Part shown: positions 18,958 through 29,711 of the stretch, piece by piece
How positions within the stretch are numbered: the stretch's first letter is position 1
Layout: every line of letters begins with the position of its first letter
Source: Porticoccus sp038143955
GTDB lineage: Bacteria; Pseudomonadota; Gammaproteobacteria; Pseudomonadales; Porticoccaceae
Assembly: GCA_038143955.1 (NCBI GenBank)
Contig: JAYQMT010000005.1
Span: 310,001-374,000 of the forward strand
DNA length: 64,000 bases
Reading direction: 5' to 3'
Translations under genes and position numbers: made by a program
Notes under the pieces: model-generated
What the model saw: the letters and a program-made list of their open reading frames with translations, nothing else
Told to the model about the DNA's origin: nothing
Databases searched by the model: none

Positions 18958-20524
18958 ATGATGAAATTAGGTATACCTAAAGAGATTTTTCCAGATGAAA
19001 AGAGGGTGGCAGCGACACCTGCATCTGTTCTGAAATTAATTAAGCTGGGCTATGAGGTGATTATTGAGTCATCAGCAGGAAAATTAGCTCATTATGATGA
19101 CCAAGATTTCATTGATGCAGGAGCATCAATATTCGAAAAAACTGAGGATCTATGGGCTCAAGCAGACTTTATATTAAAAGTCAGAGCACCAATGATAAAT
19201 CCAGATAACGGCACTCATGAAGTAGAACTGATGAAAAAAGGTGCTTATATAGTAAGTTATATTTGGCCTGCCGAAAATTCGGAATTACTTGATGATCTTG
19301 CATCGAAGGGCTCTACAGTTTTTGCTATTGACAGCTTACCTCGTATTAGTCGAGCACAAAAAATGGACGCCTTAAGCGCTATGGCAAATATATCAGGTTA
19401 CCGAGCAGTTATTGAAGCTGCCACTTGTTTCGGACGTTTTTTTACAGGACAAGTAACTGCAGCCGGTAAAGTTCCTCCAGCGAAAATTATGGTTATTGGC
19501 GCTGGTGTTGCTGGACTAGCAGCTGTCGGCACAGCTAATAGTATGGGTGCTATTGTTCGAGCATTCGATACTCGATTAGAGGTAAAAGAACAAGTTGAGA
19601 GTATGGGAGCTCAATTTTTAGAATTGGATTTTTCAGACGAAGAGGGCGGCGGCGGCGGCGGTTATGCTAAACAAATGAGCGATGAATTTATTGCTGCTGA
19701 GATGGCCCTTTTTGCCGAACAGGCTAAAGAAGTTGATATTATTATAACAACTGCACTTATACCTGGAAGACCTGCCCCTAAGCTCATAACGGCGGCAATG
19801 GTTGAATCAATGAAATCAGGAAGTGTAGTCGTTGACTTAGCTTCAGAGCGTGGTGGTAACTGTGAGTTAACAGAACCTGGAAAAGTAGTAGAAAAGCATG
19901 GAGTTACTCTCATAGGATACACAGATTTACCAAGCCGTATGGCGAAAGTTTCTAGTGACCTATATTAGAGTAATTTGGTACATCTATTGTCTGATCTAAC
20001 ACCAGAAAAGAATGGTAATCCTAATGTCGATATGGATGACGTCGTGATCCGGGGGTTACAGTTGTAAAAGATAAAAAAGTTACGTGGCCTCCACCCAAAG
20101 TAGAAGTTTCTGCGGCTCCAAGTACTAATCCAAGTAAAGAAACAAAAGAAGTTATTGTAATAGAACCTACTTTTTTGGATAGGTGGCTTGGAAAAGGAGC
20201 TTTATTGGCTCTGACACTAGCTGTACTATTTGGTGTTGGGGGATATGCACCAGAAAGCTTTTGAGTCATTTTACAGTTTTTGTATTGTCGTGTTTTATTG
20301 GTTATCAAGTTGTGTGGAATGTCACAGCATCTCTACATACTCCACTAATGAGTGTTACTAATGCCATAAGTGGAATAATTGTAATTGGAGCTATATTACA
20401 CTTAGTTGCTGCTGAAGATGGCACAGTTGGCATTATGTCTTTCATTGCAGTTTTGATTGCAACCATCAATATAGCAGGTGGGTTTAAAGTAACTCATCGT
20501 ATGCTTAATATGTTCCGCAAATAG
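18958..20524 (+). CDS. pntA: NAD(P) transhydrogenase alpha subunit PntA (one in-frame stop, two frameshifts)
   Basis: PntA with PntB transfers hydride between NADH and NADP+, driven by the proton gradient. The NAD-binding domain I is complete (LGIPKEIFPDEKRVAATP ... VMVIGAGVAGLAAVGTANSMGA) and includes a run of six glycines encoded by GGC repeats (about 19645-19662). A TAG at 19966-19968 falls in frame where E. coli has Y-G-T-N-L; the frame then continues SNLVHLLSDLTPEKNG. A G5 run (20052-20056) and a T4 run (20259-20262) each lack one base before the three or four TM helices (HFTVFVLSCFIGYQVVWN). Corrected, it is the fused enteric type (522 aa). GGAG precedes the start. Confidence 0.92.
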
Positions 20525-20535
20525 GAGATATAGTT

Positions 20536-21933
20536 ATGAGCACAGGTTTTGTTAGCGTTGCTTACGTTTTAGCTAGTGTATTATTCATATTAAGTTTGGG
20601 GGGACTTAGTCATCAGGAATCCGCCAGAAGGGGTAATCTTTTTGGTATAGCAGGAATCGTAATTGCTGTTGGAGCAACAATCGCTGGTGTAAATATGGGA
20701 ATTGGTAGTACTTCAACTATTATCCTAGCACTTGTTATAGGCGCTGTTATTGGCTTGTTTCTTGCTAATAAGGTAGAAATGACACAAATGCCGCAGTTGG
20801 TTGCTCTACTGCATAGTTTTGTTGGTTTAGCTGCTGTTTTGGTGGGTTTTGCAGGACATCTTGATCCATTAATCAAAACAGCTGGGGCAGAACATACTAT
20901 CAAGATGGTAGAAATTTTCTTGGGTATATTTATTGGAGCTATAACCTTCACAGGATCATTAATCGCTTGTGGTAAACTCCAGGGCGTAGTGTCTAGTTCA
21001 GCTTTAACTCTGCCAGGTAGGCATGCGATGAATTTATTGGCCTTAGGGTTAGTTGTTGTACTTGGCTCATGGTTTATAAGTACAGACAGCCTAATGCCCT
21101 TAATAATTATGACGATCGTAGCATCCGTTTTAGGTATCCATTTAATCTTAGCCATTGGTGGAGCAGATATGCCAGTCGTAGTTTCTATGCTTAACAGTTA
21201 CTCAGGTTGGGCGGCTGCATCTATTGGATTTATGTTAGGTAACGATTTACTTATAGTAACTGGGGCATTAGTAGGCAGCAGTGGTGCAATTTTGAGCTAC
21301 ATAATGTGTCGCGCAATGAACAGATCTTTTGTTAGTGTTATATTAGGTGGTTTTGGCCAAACGTCTGGAAGTTCAAGTGCAGGTTCGGCTGACGGTGATT
21401 TAGTAGCCCTAGAAACTTCTACTGAAGAAGTTTGTGAAGAACTACTTTCTGCCCAATCCGTAATAATAGTACCTGGTTATGGAATGGCAGTTGCACAAGC
21501 TCAAAATGCAGTTGGTGAAATCACTAAAATACTACGTGATAAAGGAATATCCGTTCGTTTTGGTATACATCCTGTAGCTGGTCGGCTACCAGGACATATG
21601 AATGTTCTATTGGCAGAAGCCAAAGTTCCGTATGATATCGTATTAGAAATGGATGAATTGAATGATGATTTTCCAGATACTGACGTGGTGCTTGTCATAG
21701 GAGCAAACGATACAGTAAATCCAGCCGCCATGGATGACCCAGATAGCCCCATTGCTGGAATGCCTGTATTGGAGGTATGGAAATCAGGACAAGTAGTTAT
21801 ACTTAAACGTGGAATGGCATCGGGTTATGCTGGCGTTGAGAACCCTCTATTCTTTAAAGACAACTCACGCATGTTGTTTGGCGACGCGAAAGAGAGTGTT
21901 GATAAGCTACTTGGTATATTAAGGGATGGCTGA
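20536..21933 (+). CDS. pntB: NAD(P) transhydrogenase beta subunit PntB
   Basis: PntB (465 aa) contributes most of the membrane proton channel and the NADP(H)-binding domain III. The N-terminal two-thirds contain about nine TM helices (e.g. SFVGLAAVLVGFAGHLDP, GADMPVVVSMLNSYSGWA). The C-terminal Rossmann-like domain has the NADP signature VIIVPGYGMAVAQAQ, RFGIHPVAGRLPGHMNVLLAEA and VVLVIGANDTVNPAA, ending with RGMASGYAGVENPLFF. AGGAG lies before the ATG, 11 bases after pntA. Intact, so the pntA lesions are likely artefacts. Confidence 0.97.
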   Translation: MSTGFVSVAYVLASVLFILSLGGLSHQESARRGNLFGIAGIVIAVGATIAGVNMGIGSTSTIILALVIGAVIGLFLANKVEMTQMPQLVALLHSFVGLAAVLVGFAGHLDPLIKTAGAEHTIKMVEIFLGIFIGAITFTGSLIACGKLQGVVSSSALTLPGRHAMNLLALGLVVVLGSWFISTDSLMPLIIMTIVASVLGIHLILAIGGADMPVVVSMLNSYSGWAAASIGFMLGNDLLIVTGALVGSSGAILSYIMCRAMNRSFVSVILGGFGQTSGSSSAGSADGDLVALETSTEEVCEELLSAQSVIIVPGYGMAVAQAQNAVGEITKILRDKGISVRFGIHPVAGRLPGHMNVLLAEAKVPYDIVLEMDELNDDFPDTDVVLVIGANDTVNPAAMDDPDSPIAGMPVLEVWKSGQVVILKRGMASGYAGVENPLFFKDNSRMLFGDAKESVDKLLGILRDG

Positions 21934-22020
21934 TCAAAAAAATCAAGTGCTGAGAATATCTTAATTTATATTATCATAGCATATTTTATGTCTATCTTTT
22001 TTTAGGGTAAACCCTGGTAT

Positions 22021-22242
22021 ATGTTAAAAAATAAAGTAAATTTTAAGAAACTTCTTAATAGTAAATGGACGTCTGTTAGCCCAACCAATAAAGAAAAGCA
22101 CTTTATGGTCATTCAGGTTGATCATAATGAGAGAGGCGAGATATCATCTTGCTTCATCGAAGCTATCCTATCAAACCATATAACCTCTTTAGATTGGAGA
22201 GAGCTTAAAGATCCAAAAATTTGGTTAAATGGTTGGCTATGA
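22021..22242 (+). CDS. Trp-rich small protein, TIGR02450 family
   Basis: A 73-aa member of the TIGR02450 Trp-rich family, recognisable from LLNSKWTSVSPTNKEKHFMV near the N-terminus, an acidic middle, and WRELKDPKIWLNGW at the end. No biochemical role is known. Its stop codon overlaps the start of the next gene (ATGA), so the two are probably translated together. Confidence 0.85.
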   Translation: MLKNKVNFKKLLNSKWTSVSPTNKEKHFMVIQVDHNERGEISSCFIEAILSNHITSLDWRELKDPKIWLNGWL

Positions 22243-22742
22243 AGATAGTTTTAGTGAATGATAAAATGCAGACTGACTATAGATATAATCTGGTTGCTCC
22301 AGTTGGCGATAATTTCAACGCTATCTTTCAACCTCAACTGACTCCAAAAGAGATGTTGCAGTTAGGTGTTTTTGGCGGAAAGTACTTAAATGATTGCAAA
22401 AGTGAATATCCTCAGGATTGGTTTTTGAACGCTAAACTCAGCCCCTTTAAAAAAAATATAAAATTAAATTATTTCTCCGTTGATGCTTCTCAGCCATTGA
22501 GTGAGTGGAATAAGAAGGGCTGGATTCATCCCAAGGATCCACGAGGTTGGTTCCAATGGTATTGTCGATATTATTTAGGCAGAAGAATGGAAGACGAGGA
22601 TTTAAGGCAGATTAACCGCTGGAGAGCTTTTAGTAGACATGCAGGTGCTATAAAAAAGTATTGCGAGCCTTATGATTTTAGTTGTAGAAAAAAACAAAGA
22701 CAGGCTTTATTGCACTGGGCTTATGATTCCAGAAAGCTATAA
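22239..22742 (+). CDS. Conserved hypothetical protein with WYCRYYxGRR / QRQALLHWAYD motifs
   Basis: A 167-aa cytosolic protein. I recognise the pattern from uncharacterised gammaproteobacterial proteins: FQPQLTPKEMLQLGVFGGKYL, SEWNKKGWIHPKDPRGWFQW, YCRYYLGRRMEDEDLRQINRW, and the final CRKKQRQALLHWAYDSRKL. It is rich in Trp, Tyr and Arg and has two Cys in the last third (C148-type YCEPYDFSC). No enzyme motif is evident. The ATG at 22239 overlaps the previous stop; an upstream start in the same frame lies within the Trp-rich gene and is less likely. Confidence 0.82.
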   Translation: MKIVLVNDKMQTDYRYNLVAPVGDNFNAIFQPQLTPKEMLQLGVFGGKYLNDCKSEYPQDWFLNAKLSPFKKNIKLNYFSVDASQPLSEWNKKGWIHPKDPRGWFQWYCRYYLGRRMEDEDLRQINRWRAFSRHAGAIKKYCEPYDFSCRKKQRQALLHWAYDSRKL

Positions 22743-22771
22743 AGATTATTGTTCAATTGTAAGTTAGATGG

Positions 22772-23983
22772 TTACTTCTTTTTTTTCTTTATAGTTTTAG
22801 CTTTTTTAGTTCCAGCTGCTTTACCTGAATTTTTAATCTTTCTTGGACCACAATATTGTGCCTTTAACCCCTTAAGTACCCTTTTTCAAATCGAATTTTT
22901 AGATATCGCTCAATACGAGACATTTGATTCCAGTCATCAGCGGCAATTAAGGAGATTGCCTTACCTTTTATTCCGGCTCTACCAGTTCTTCCAACACGAT
23001 GAATATATTCATCTCCTGATGAAGCAACGTTAAAATTTAGTACTATCTCAACATCATTGATATCTAAACCACGAGCTGCCAGATCTGTAGCTACCAAAAT
23101 CTCTATGCTACCACTATGGAATTTGGCTATGACAGCTTTGCGGTCATTTTGAGAGATTTCTCCGTGAATGAACGCGGAGCGGAATTTTTTATATCTCAAA
23201 AAGCTACTTAGTTGCTCACATTGAATTCGTGTTTTACAAAAAATAAATATTTTGTTTGCTTTTTCTTCACTAATCAGAGCTGCTGCTAATTCTTCTTTAT
23301 GTTTTTTATTGTCACATAAAATTATCTGTTGTGAAATTTGTGGAGGGCACTGCCTCGCTGGATTAATCTTTATCAATTTAGGGTCTTTAAAAATTGTTTT
23401 GATTTGCCTAAAACCTCTATGATTCAACGTGGCAGAAAATAATAAGTTTTGCCTATTTTTATTGCAGCTTTTGGAGATCACTTGCATTTCATCAGCAAAC
23501 CCCATATCGAGCATTCGATCTGCTTCGTCTAGTATCAGTATTTCTAAATCATTAAAATCGGTTGTACCTTTCTCAATATGCTCCATTAGCCTTCCTGGTG
23601 TAGCTATAATTATTTCAGGATTTTTCTTAAAGTTGCGACCTGATGTTTAAATGCTTCACCACCAATAATTAGACCAGATTTAATGTATGTAAAAGATGCT
23701 AGCTGTTTTAAGGAAGCTTGTGTCTGGATCGCTAGCTCACGAGTCGGCAAAAGAATCAAGGAACGAGTGCTAGACCTAGGAGCATCTCTTTCTAACATAA
23801 AATGTAACGTGGGTAGCAAAAAAGTTGCAGTTTTTCCGCTACCTGTTTGCGCTGATACCATAATATCTTTACCTGCTTGTATTAGCGGGATGATTTTTTT
23901 TGAACATCTGTTGCTTCAATCAACGAAAGCTTTTCGAGAGCTTTTAGTAGCTGTTTATGTATTTTAAGCGATTGAAAATTCAC
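22772..23983 (-). CDS. DEAD-box RNA helicase (three frameshifts)
   Basis: A second DEAD-box helicase. Reading starts at a GTG (23983) behind AGGTGA. Single missing A residues in plus-strand T runs at 23894-23901, 23621-23625 and 22882-22886 break it into four pieces; correction gives 404 aa. Motifs: Q region TDVQKKIIPLIQAGKDI, Walker A AQTGSGKT, PTRELA, TPGRLM, DEADRMLDMGF, SATL, TDLAARGLDINDV and HRVGRTGRAG. The tail is lysine-rich (GPRKIKNSGKAAGTKKAK). Subfamily is near SrmB/RhlE but I cannot fix it. It converges on the Trp-rich pair. Confidence 0.88.
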
Positions 23984-24050
23984 TAATTAATTCACCTGAT
24001 TAGAAATATTAATTCTTACCCTTATCGGAAAATTCTTATATAGTTTGCCT

Positions 24051-27000
24051 TTATTTTTTATAATATTTCTTGAAAGATAGAAGAATTTTATAAGCATACT
24101 CTTTAGCTGCAGATAACTTTCCCCAAATTTCCTCACCAAGTATAAGCAAGCATGGGGTTAACATAAGAGTTAATAGAGTGGCAAATGTTAAACCTCCAGC
24201 AATTGCGCTAGCAAGTTGCGTCCACCATTGCGTCGATGGAGCTCCAAAACTTATATTTCGATTAACGAGATCAATATTCATTGCTAGCACCATTGGCATC
24301 AACCCCAATATAGTCGTAAAAGCAGTAAGAAAAACTGGTCGAAGCCTTTTCTTTCCAGTTTCAAGTGCTGCATCATACGGGTCAAGACCATTTTTTTCAT
24401 TCGATTGTAAGTGTCTATTAGCACGATATTATTATTTACAACTATCCCGGCTAACGCGATGATACCGAGCCCAACCATAACTATCCCAAATGGTTGGGCT
24501 GTGATCAGAAGACCCAAAAGTACACCTGTAGTAGAAAAAACTATTGCAGACAGAACTATTAATGATTGAAAAATACTATTAAATTGTGTCACTAAGATTA
24601 AGGTCATCAATAATAATGCAGTTAGAAAAGCACTCAGCAAGAATTGCATAGCCTGACGTTTTTCTTTATCTTCCCTTTAAATTTTATGAAAACCTGTGAG
24701 CCAGAAGCCATCGGTTTAAGTAATTTTTTTAACTCCTTTAATTGCGTATCCGGCAAAACTCCTTCAGCAACATCTGCTTTTAAAGTATTTGTCCTTCTTG
24801 AGTCCACTCTTGCTATCGAGCCACTTTTAGAGGCAGGCTCAATAGTTATAAAATTTTTAACTGGTATCATTCCTACATTTGTTGAGATACGTAATTCGTT
24901 CAATTGATCTAAATGACGATTATCGATAGGAAACCTAACTATAACGTCAACTTCATCATCATTATCATCTGGACGATAATCAGTTACTTTTATGCCTGAT
25001 GCAATAAGCTTTATTGATTGTCCTAGTAAAGCTATATCGGCTCCGTAACGAGCAGCCAGAGCTCTATCAACAGTTATTTGCCACTCAATACCAGGTAAGG
25101 GTAGATCATCCTCAATGCCTTTATAGCCGCCTTGATTAATCATTATTTCTTGAACTCTCTTTATAGCTGGAGGAACCAAAGAAAAGTCATAAGAACTGAA
25201 CTCAAGTTGAATAGGTTTGCCTGAAGCTGGCCCATCTTTCGACTTTATAAATTCAACTTTAATCCCTGGAATATCTGAAGTTAGCTGTTTCATTTTATTG
25301 AATATTTCTGTGGCAGGGCGCCTTTTATCCCAATCAATAAACTCTAATTGAATTGAGCCAATTAGATCTGCACTGTTGTTATTTCGGGCTACTCTATTGA
25401 ATGATTTTGCATATATTGACCGAAGTTCACTCATTCCCTCTATTCGACTCTCAACTTTTTTTACGATCTCATCTTTTTCATATATTGATAGATCACCTCT
25501 CGCTTGAATTTGTATTAATCCGAATTCAGGCTCTATATTAGGAAAAAACTCAAGACCCTTATTTAAAAAACTATATAAAATAAAGACACTTACCATGATA
25601 AAAAAAGAAACTCCGAGTGTCTTACCAGGCATCATTAAAAGCTTTCTCAAGAGCCTAGTATATTTTTCTGTTATAGGGCCTTCAGTTGTTTTTATTGCAG
25701 GAGTTGTATTTTTATTAAGGACTTTACCCAATATAGGTAAAAAAATTAACGCCATAGTTAAAGATGCAGATAGAGCGATTATTACTGTAATTGGCAGGAA
25801 TTTCATGAATTCTCCAACCATACCCGGCCAAACAAGTAGGGGCATAAAAACAGCGAGCGTTGTTATTGTCGAGGTTGTTATTGGCCATGCCATGCGTTTA
25901 GCAGCTGATAAGTATGCATCACAAGGAGCCATTCCTTCACTCATTCGCCTATCAGCAAGCTCTATTACGATAATAGCTCCATCAACTAACATGCCTACAA
26001 CAAGAATTAAACTGAAAAGAACAACAATGTTTAGGGTATAACCTAGCGAATTCAATACAAGTATTGCAGCAAGAAATGAACTAGGTATTGCTAAGCCAAC
26101 TAGCAGGGCAGACTTGAAGCCCAAAGCCGCTATCATCACAATAGCAACAAGAATAATTGCTGAAAGTATATTATTTTGGAGATCGTTCAGCATTCTTCTA
26201 ATTTTATTTGATTTATCTTGCATATAGGTAATTTCTAGAGAAGCTGGTAGTAAGTAGCGCTCATCCTCTATAAGCTTTTTAACATTATTAACGGTTTCGA
26301 TTATATTAGCTCCAACTCTTTTTTTGATTTCAAGAGTTACAGCGAGCTCTCCTTCAACACGTGCAAAACCCTGAGGATCTTTATAGCTTTTTTTGACAGT
26401 AGCAACATCACCGAATGTAACAACACGATCTCCCACAACCTTGACTGGTAAATTCAAAGCATCATCTAGATTTTCGATCACTCCTGGTACTTTAAGTACA
26501 AGTCGACCAGCTCCAGAATCTATAGCTCCCGCTGCAACTAATAAATTGTTATTCCGTATAAAAGAAAAAAAGCTCATCATATTTAACCTCATAGGTATCC
26601 ATTACCGCAGGATCAACTAATATCTCAAGAATTGACTCTCTATCACCCCCTATTTTCGCTTCTAGTACCCCAGGTAAAGATTCAATTCGGTCTTGCATCG
26701 ACCTAGCAATCTTAACTAGAGTCCTCTCAGGAACTGCACCCGAGAGTGATACGGTTAACACTGGAAATAAGGCTACATTTATTTCGATTACTTTTGGCTC
26801 ATCGGTATCATCTGGAAGCCTAGTCTTAGCTGTATCTACTTTTTCTCGAACATCTAATTTTGCTTTTTGCTATCAAAGCCAGCATTAAACTCAAGTTGAA
26901 CCGAAGCATAACCCTCTCCAGAGTTACTACGCATTTCTTTTAGTCCAACTATTGACTGTAATTCCTTCTCCATTGGCTTGACGAGCAACCTCTCAGCATC

Positions 27001-27171
27001 CTCAGGGGATATGCCTTCATGCCTCATAGAAACATAGATAAAAGGAATAGCAATATCTGGTTCGGCTTCTTTAGGTATATCCTGATATGCAATAGCACCA
27101 AAAATTAATACAAATAGTAGCGTTAAGAGCACCGTTCTACTTCGCGAAAAAGATAAATCGATAACTGTCAT
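24051..27171 (-). CDS. RND-family efflux pump, inner-membrane permease (four frameshifts)
   Basis: An AcrB-type proton-driven exporter. N-terminal TM1 (RSRTVLLTLLFVLIFGAIAYQDIPKEAEPDI) is followed by the porter domain, TM2-6 (SAIILVAIVMIAALGF, LVVGMLVDGAIIVIELADRR with the conserved Asp of TM4), a second porter domain (GLEFFPNIEPEFGLIQIQARG) and TM8-12 (VVNNNIVLIDTYNRM). Four single-base errors interrupt it: T runs at 26864-26868 and 24391-24397 and C3 at 24673-24675 lack a base; the A7 run at 26565-26571 has one too many. Corrected length is 1040 aa. It is co-oriented with and 13 bases from its fusion protein. Substrate unknown. Confidence 0.92.
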
Positions 27172-27184
27172 TAGATAAAAGGCC

Positions 27185-28294
27185 TCAGGATGAGGGAATC
27201 TGTTTTACAGATTCACCTTCTTCAACAAAACCATTTCCTTGGGTGATGACTTTAATTTTATCGGGTAATCCCGTTACCCATACTCCATCTTTTTTAGTGC
27301 GTAGAATTTCAATTTTATGGAAGTTAACAATATTTTCTTTAGTGACAGATTTGATTCCAATGTTACCTTCCATATCTAGTGTAAGAGTTGCTGGAGAGAT
27401 AAAGTGGGCGTTTACAGATCCTATGATTATTTCAATTTTAGCGCTCGCACCAGATTTTATTCCTTCTTGAGGATTATTTAGTTGAGCTTCAACCCTGTAG
27501 CTGTGGGTTTTTGAATCGCCAGACTTTGCGATATAAGTTAGGGTTGCATCCGATTTCTTCCCATTCAGCAAAAAAACGTTTACTTTTTGACCAAGCTGAA
27601 TTCTCTGAATGTTTTGTTGGGAAACATAGCCTGTAGCTTTTAGGCTTGACTCGTCCAAAAGAACAGCTAAAGACTCTCCTTTTTCGACATAACTGCCTAC
27701 CTCTACAATCTTTTCTTCTAGTATTCCGCTAAATGGAGCCTTAATTAATATATTTCCACGCTCCATAGCTATCTTCTTAATATTTGATCTCAAGATAGAT
27801 AATTCTTTCTGGGCCTCTATTAGTTCAATTGGTTTGGATTGATTACCTGCCGCCAAGCTCTCAAGCTGCATTATCTTTTCTAACTTTTTAGAGATTTTTG
27901 CTTTAGCTATAAAAAACTGTGCTGAACGATCAACATTGGCAAGTCTGAATATAAGATCTCCATCCGATACAAAAACACCCTCATTTTCAGGGGTCTCTAA
28001 CACATGTGCTGCTGTATGGGATTTAATTTCTATTTTCCTAAACGGCTCAACTTCACCCTGTATGGTGATTGTATCCTCAGCTTCTTCTGATGTTATGTCC
28101 GTGACCTCTACAGTCATTTTTTGGTTAAATGAACTTTTACTCGATAAATCAGTGCTTTTTTCACTAAAAAATATTCCACTGAACATCCATACTAATACTA
28201 CTAAGCTTATGATAAAGGGTAATTGATTAGACTTTTTTAAAATGGTTTTTTTTAAGTAGACCATTAATTTTTCTTTATTAATCATTACGAACAC
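27185..28294 (-). CDS. RND efflux periplasmic adaptor (membrane fusion protein)
   Basis: A 369-aa HlyD/AcrA-type adaptor that links the RND permease to an outer-membrane channel. The N-terminus has a membrane segment (residues about 23-45, LPFIISLVVLVWMFSGIFF). The split biotinyl-lipoyl domain is VEPFRKIEIKSHTAAHVLETPENEGVFVSDGD and ILIKAPFSGILEEKIVEVGSYVEKGES, around a helical hairpin (AKISKKLEKIMQLESL). The beta-barrel and membrane-proximal domains follow. Intact. No TolC-like outer-membrane gene is adjacent, so the channel must be shared. It is the first gene of the pump operon. Confidence 0.9.
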   Translation of the reverse strand: MFVMINKEKLMVYLKKTILKKSNQLPFIISLVVLVWMFSGIFFSEKSTDLSSKSSFNQKMTVEVTDITSEEAEDTITIQGEVEPFRKIEIKSHTAAHVLETPENEGVFVSDGDLIFRLANVDRSAQFFIAKAKISKKLEKIMQLESLAAGNQSKPIELIEAQKELSILRSNIKKIAMERGNILIKAPFSGILEEKIVEVGSYVEKGESLAVLLDESSLKATGYVSQQNIQRIQLGQKVNVFLLNGKKSDATLTYIAKSGDSKTHSYRVEAQLNNPQEGIKSGASAKIEIIIGSVNAHFISPATLTLDMEGNIGIKSVTKENIVNFHKIEILRTKKDGVWVTGLPDKIKVITQGNGFVEEGESVKQIPSS

Positions 28295-28517
28295 TGCCCA
28301 TTTTTTTTAGAAATTTAAATATTTAGGAGGTTTCAACGCTCTATATTATCTTACATTTAAGTTAACAGCTGAAATTATTTTATTTTTCCTATTTGTACGG
28401 CGCTGCTATAAAAAATTAAAAATTGATATTATTGTATAAAAAATATTTAGTGAATATTCATTAAAGTGTCATAATTAAAATATTACAATGAAATCATAAA
28501 ACGTTTACTGGAAAATT

Positions 28518-28919
28518 ATGTTATTTCGAACTAGAAAAATGATCAGTGCTAAAGATTTAAATTCGAACGGAACTCTTTTCGGGGGTAGAGTTTTAGCATG
28601 GATAGATGAAGAGGCATTCATATTTGCGACCTGTCAAATCGGATCTGAAAAATTAGTTACTAAAATGATTTCTAAGGTTGAGTTTGTTTCCACAGCAAGA
28701 ATTGGAGATATCATAGAAATAGGCACAGAATTAATTAGTCTTGGGACTACTTCGTTGACCCTTTCTTGTGTTGTTAGAAACAAAAAAACAACAAATATCA
28801 TTACTCAGGTTTCTGATTTAGTTTTCGTGCATGTTGACTCAAATGGTACACCCAGGCCTCATGGAATAACTGAGCCAACCAAAGATATCGTATCAGAATT
28901 AATTAGTAACCATAGCTAA
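28518..28919 (+). CDS. Acyl-CoA thioesterase (hotdog fold, YciA-like)
   Basis: A 133-aa hotdog thioesterase hydrolysing acyl-CoA. The pattern ISAKDLNSNGTLFGGRVLAWIDEEAFIFA has the catalytic Asn/Asp region of the YciA/acot group, followed by KVEFVSTARIGDIIEIGTEL and SDLVFVHVDSNGTPRPHGI. Cytosolic. It stands divergent to the RND fusion protein and convergent with hisA. Chain-length preference cannot be inferred. Confidence 0.87.
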   Translation: MLFRTRKMISAKDLNSNGTLFGGRVLAWIDEEAFIFATCQIGSEKLVTKMISKVEFVSTARIGDIIEIGTELISLGTTSLTLSCVVRNKKTTNIITQVSDLVFVHVDSNGTPRPHGITEPTKDIVSELISNHS

Positions 28920-28940
28920 CATCAAAATTTTATACACTAA

Positions 28941-29681
28941 TTAGTTTTCTGATTGTTCGTCACAAATTTTTTGAGCATCGCTGATGTCCAATGTGCCTTC
29001 ATAAATCGCTCTTCCAGTTATAGCACCAAATATACTCGTTTCTGGAGTATTATTGAGAGCTAAAATATCATCCATATTAGTGATGCCTCCGGATGCAATG
29101 ACTGGGATAGGAGAGGCTTTTGCCATTTTGACAGTAGATTCAATATTGACACCCTGCATCATCCCATCGCGATCTATATCGGTATAAATAATAGCGCTCA
29201 CACCATCATATTCAAATTTTTTGGCTAAGTCGGTAGCTTTTACTTCAGAAATTTCAGCCCAGCCATCAGTTGCAACCAAACCTTTTTTCGCATCAATACC
29301 AACAATAATATGGCCAGGGAACTGCCTACACATTTCTATGACAAAACTTGGATCTTTTACAGCTTTAGTGCCAATTATAACGTATTCGACGCCGGCATTA
29401 AGGTAGGCTTCAATAGTAGTGGCATTGCGGATTCCACCACCAATTTGAATAGGTATTTGAGGGTAATTTCTTGCAATTTCTGTAATTGCCTCACTATTTA
29501 CTGGGTTTCCTGCAAAGGCTCCGTTTAAATCAACTAGATGAAGACGTCTTGCACCTGCTTCAATCCAGCGACCAGCTATTTCAAGCGGACTACCGTTAAA
29601 AACAGTCGAATCGCCCATACGACCTTGTCTAAGGCGAACACACTTCCCATCTTTCAGATCAATTGCGGGTATTATTAACAA
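28941..29681 (-). CDS. hisA: ProFAR isomerase HisA
   Basis: HisA (246 aa) isomerises 5'-ProFAR to PRFAR in histidine synthesis; a TIM barrel. It starts MLIIPAIDLKDGKCVRLRQG with the catalytic D8 and has the phosphate-binding loops IQIGGGIRN and IPVIASGGI; the general acid lies in YTDIDRDGMMQG. Usually followed by hisF; here the next gene downstream is a convergent thioesterase, so hisF must be elsewhere. 30 bases separate it from hisH. Confidence 0.97.
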   Translation of the reverse strand: MLIIPAIDLKDGKCVRLRQGRMGDSTVFNGSPLEIAGRWIEAGARRLHLVDLNGAFAGNPVNSEAITEIARNYPQIPIQIGGGIRNATTIEAYLNAGVEYVIIGTKAVKDPSFVIEMCRQFPGHIIVGIDAKKGLVATDGWAEISEVKATDLAKKFEYDGVSAIIYTDIDRDGMMQGVNIESTVKMAKASPIPVIASGGITNMDDILALNNTPETSIFGAITGRAIYEGTLDISDAQKICDEQSEN

Positions 29682-29711
29682 AAATTTTTCCTATTAGTCA
29701 GCATATTATGA

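Noticed and set aside
18955..20524. Split PntAA/PntAB arrangement
   Set aside because: The segment after the stop is the conserved continuation of domain I and the enteric linker, so this is the fused PntA with lesions.
20613..21155. 180-aa open frame opposite pntB
   Set aside because: Antisense shadow of the intact, well-conserved pntB; no ribosome site or family.
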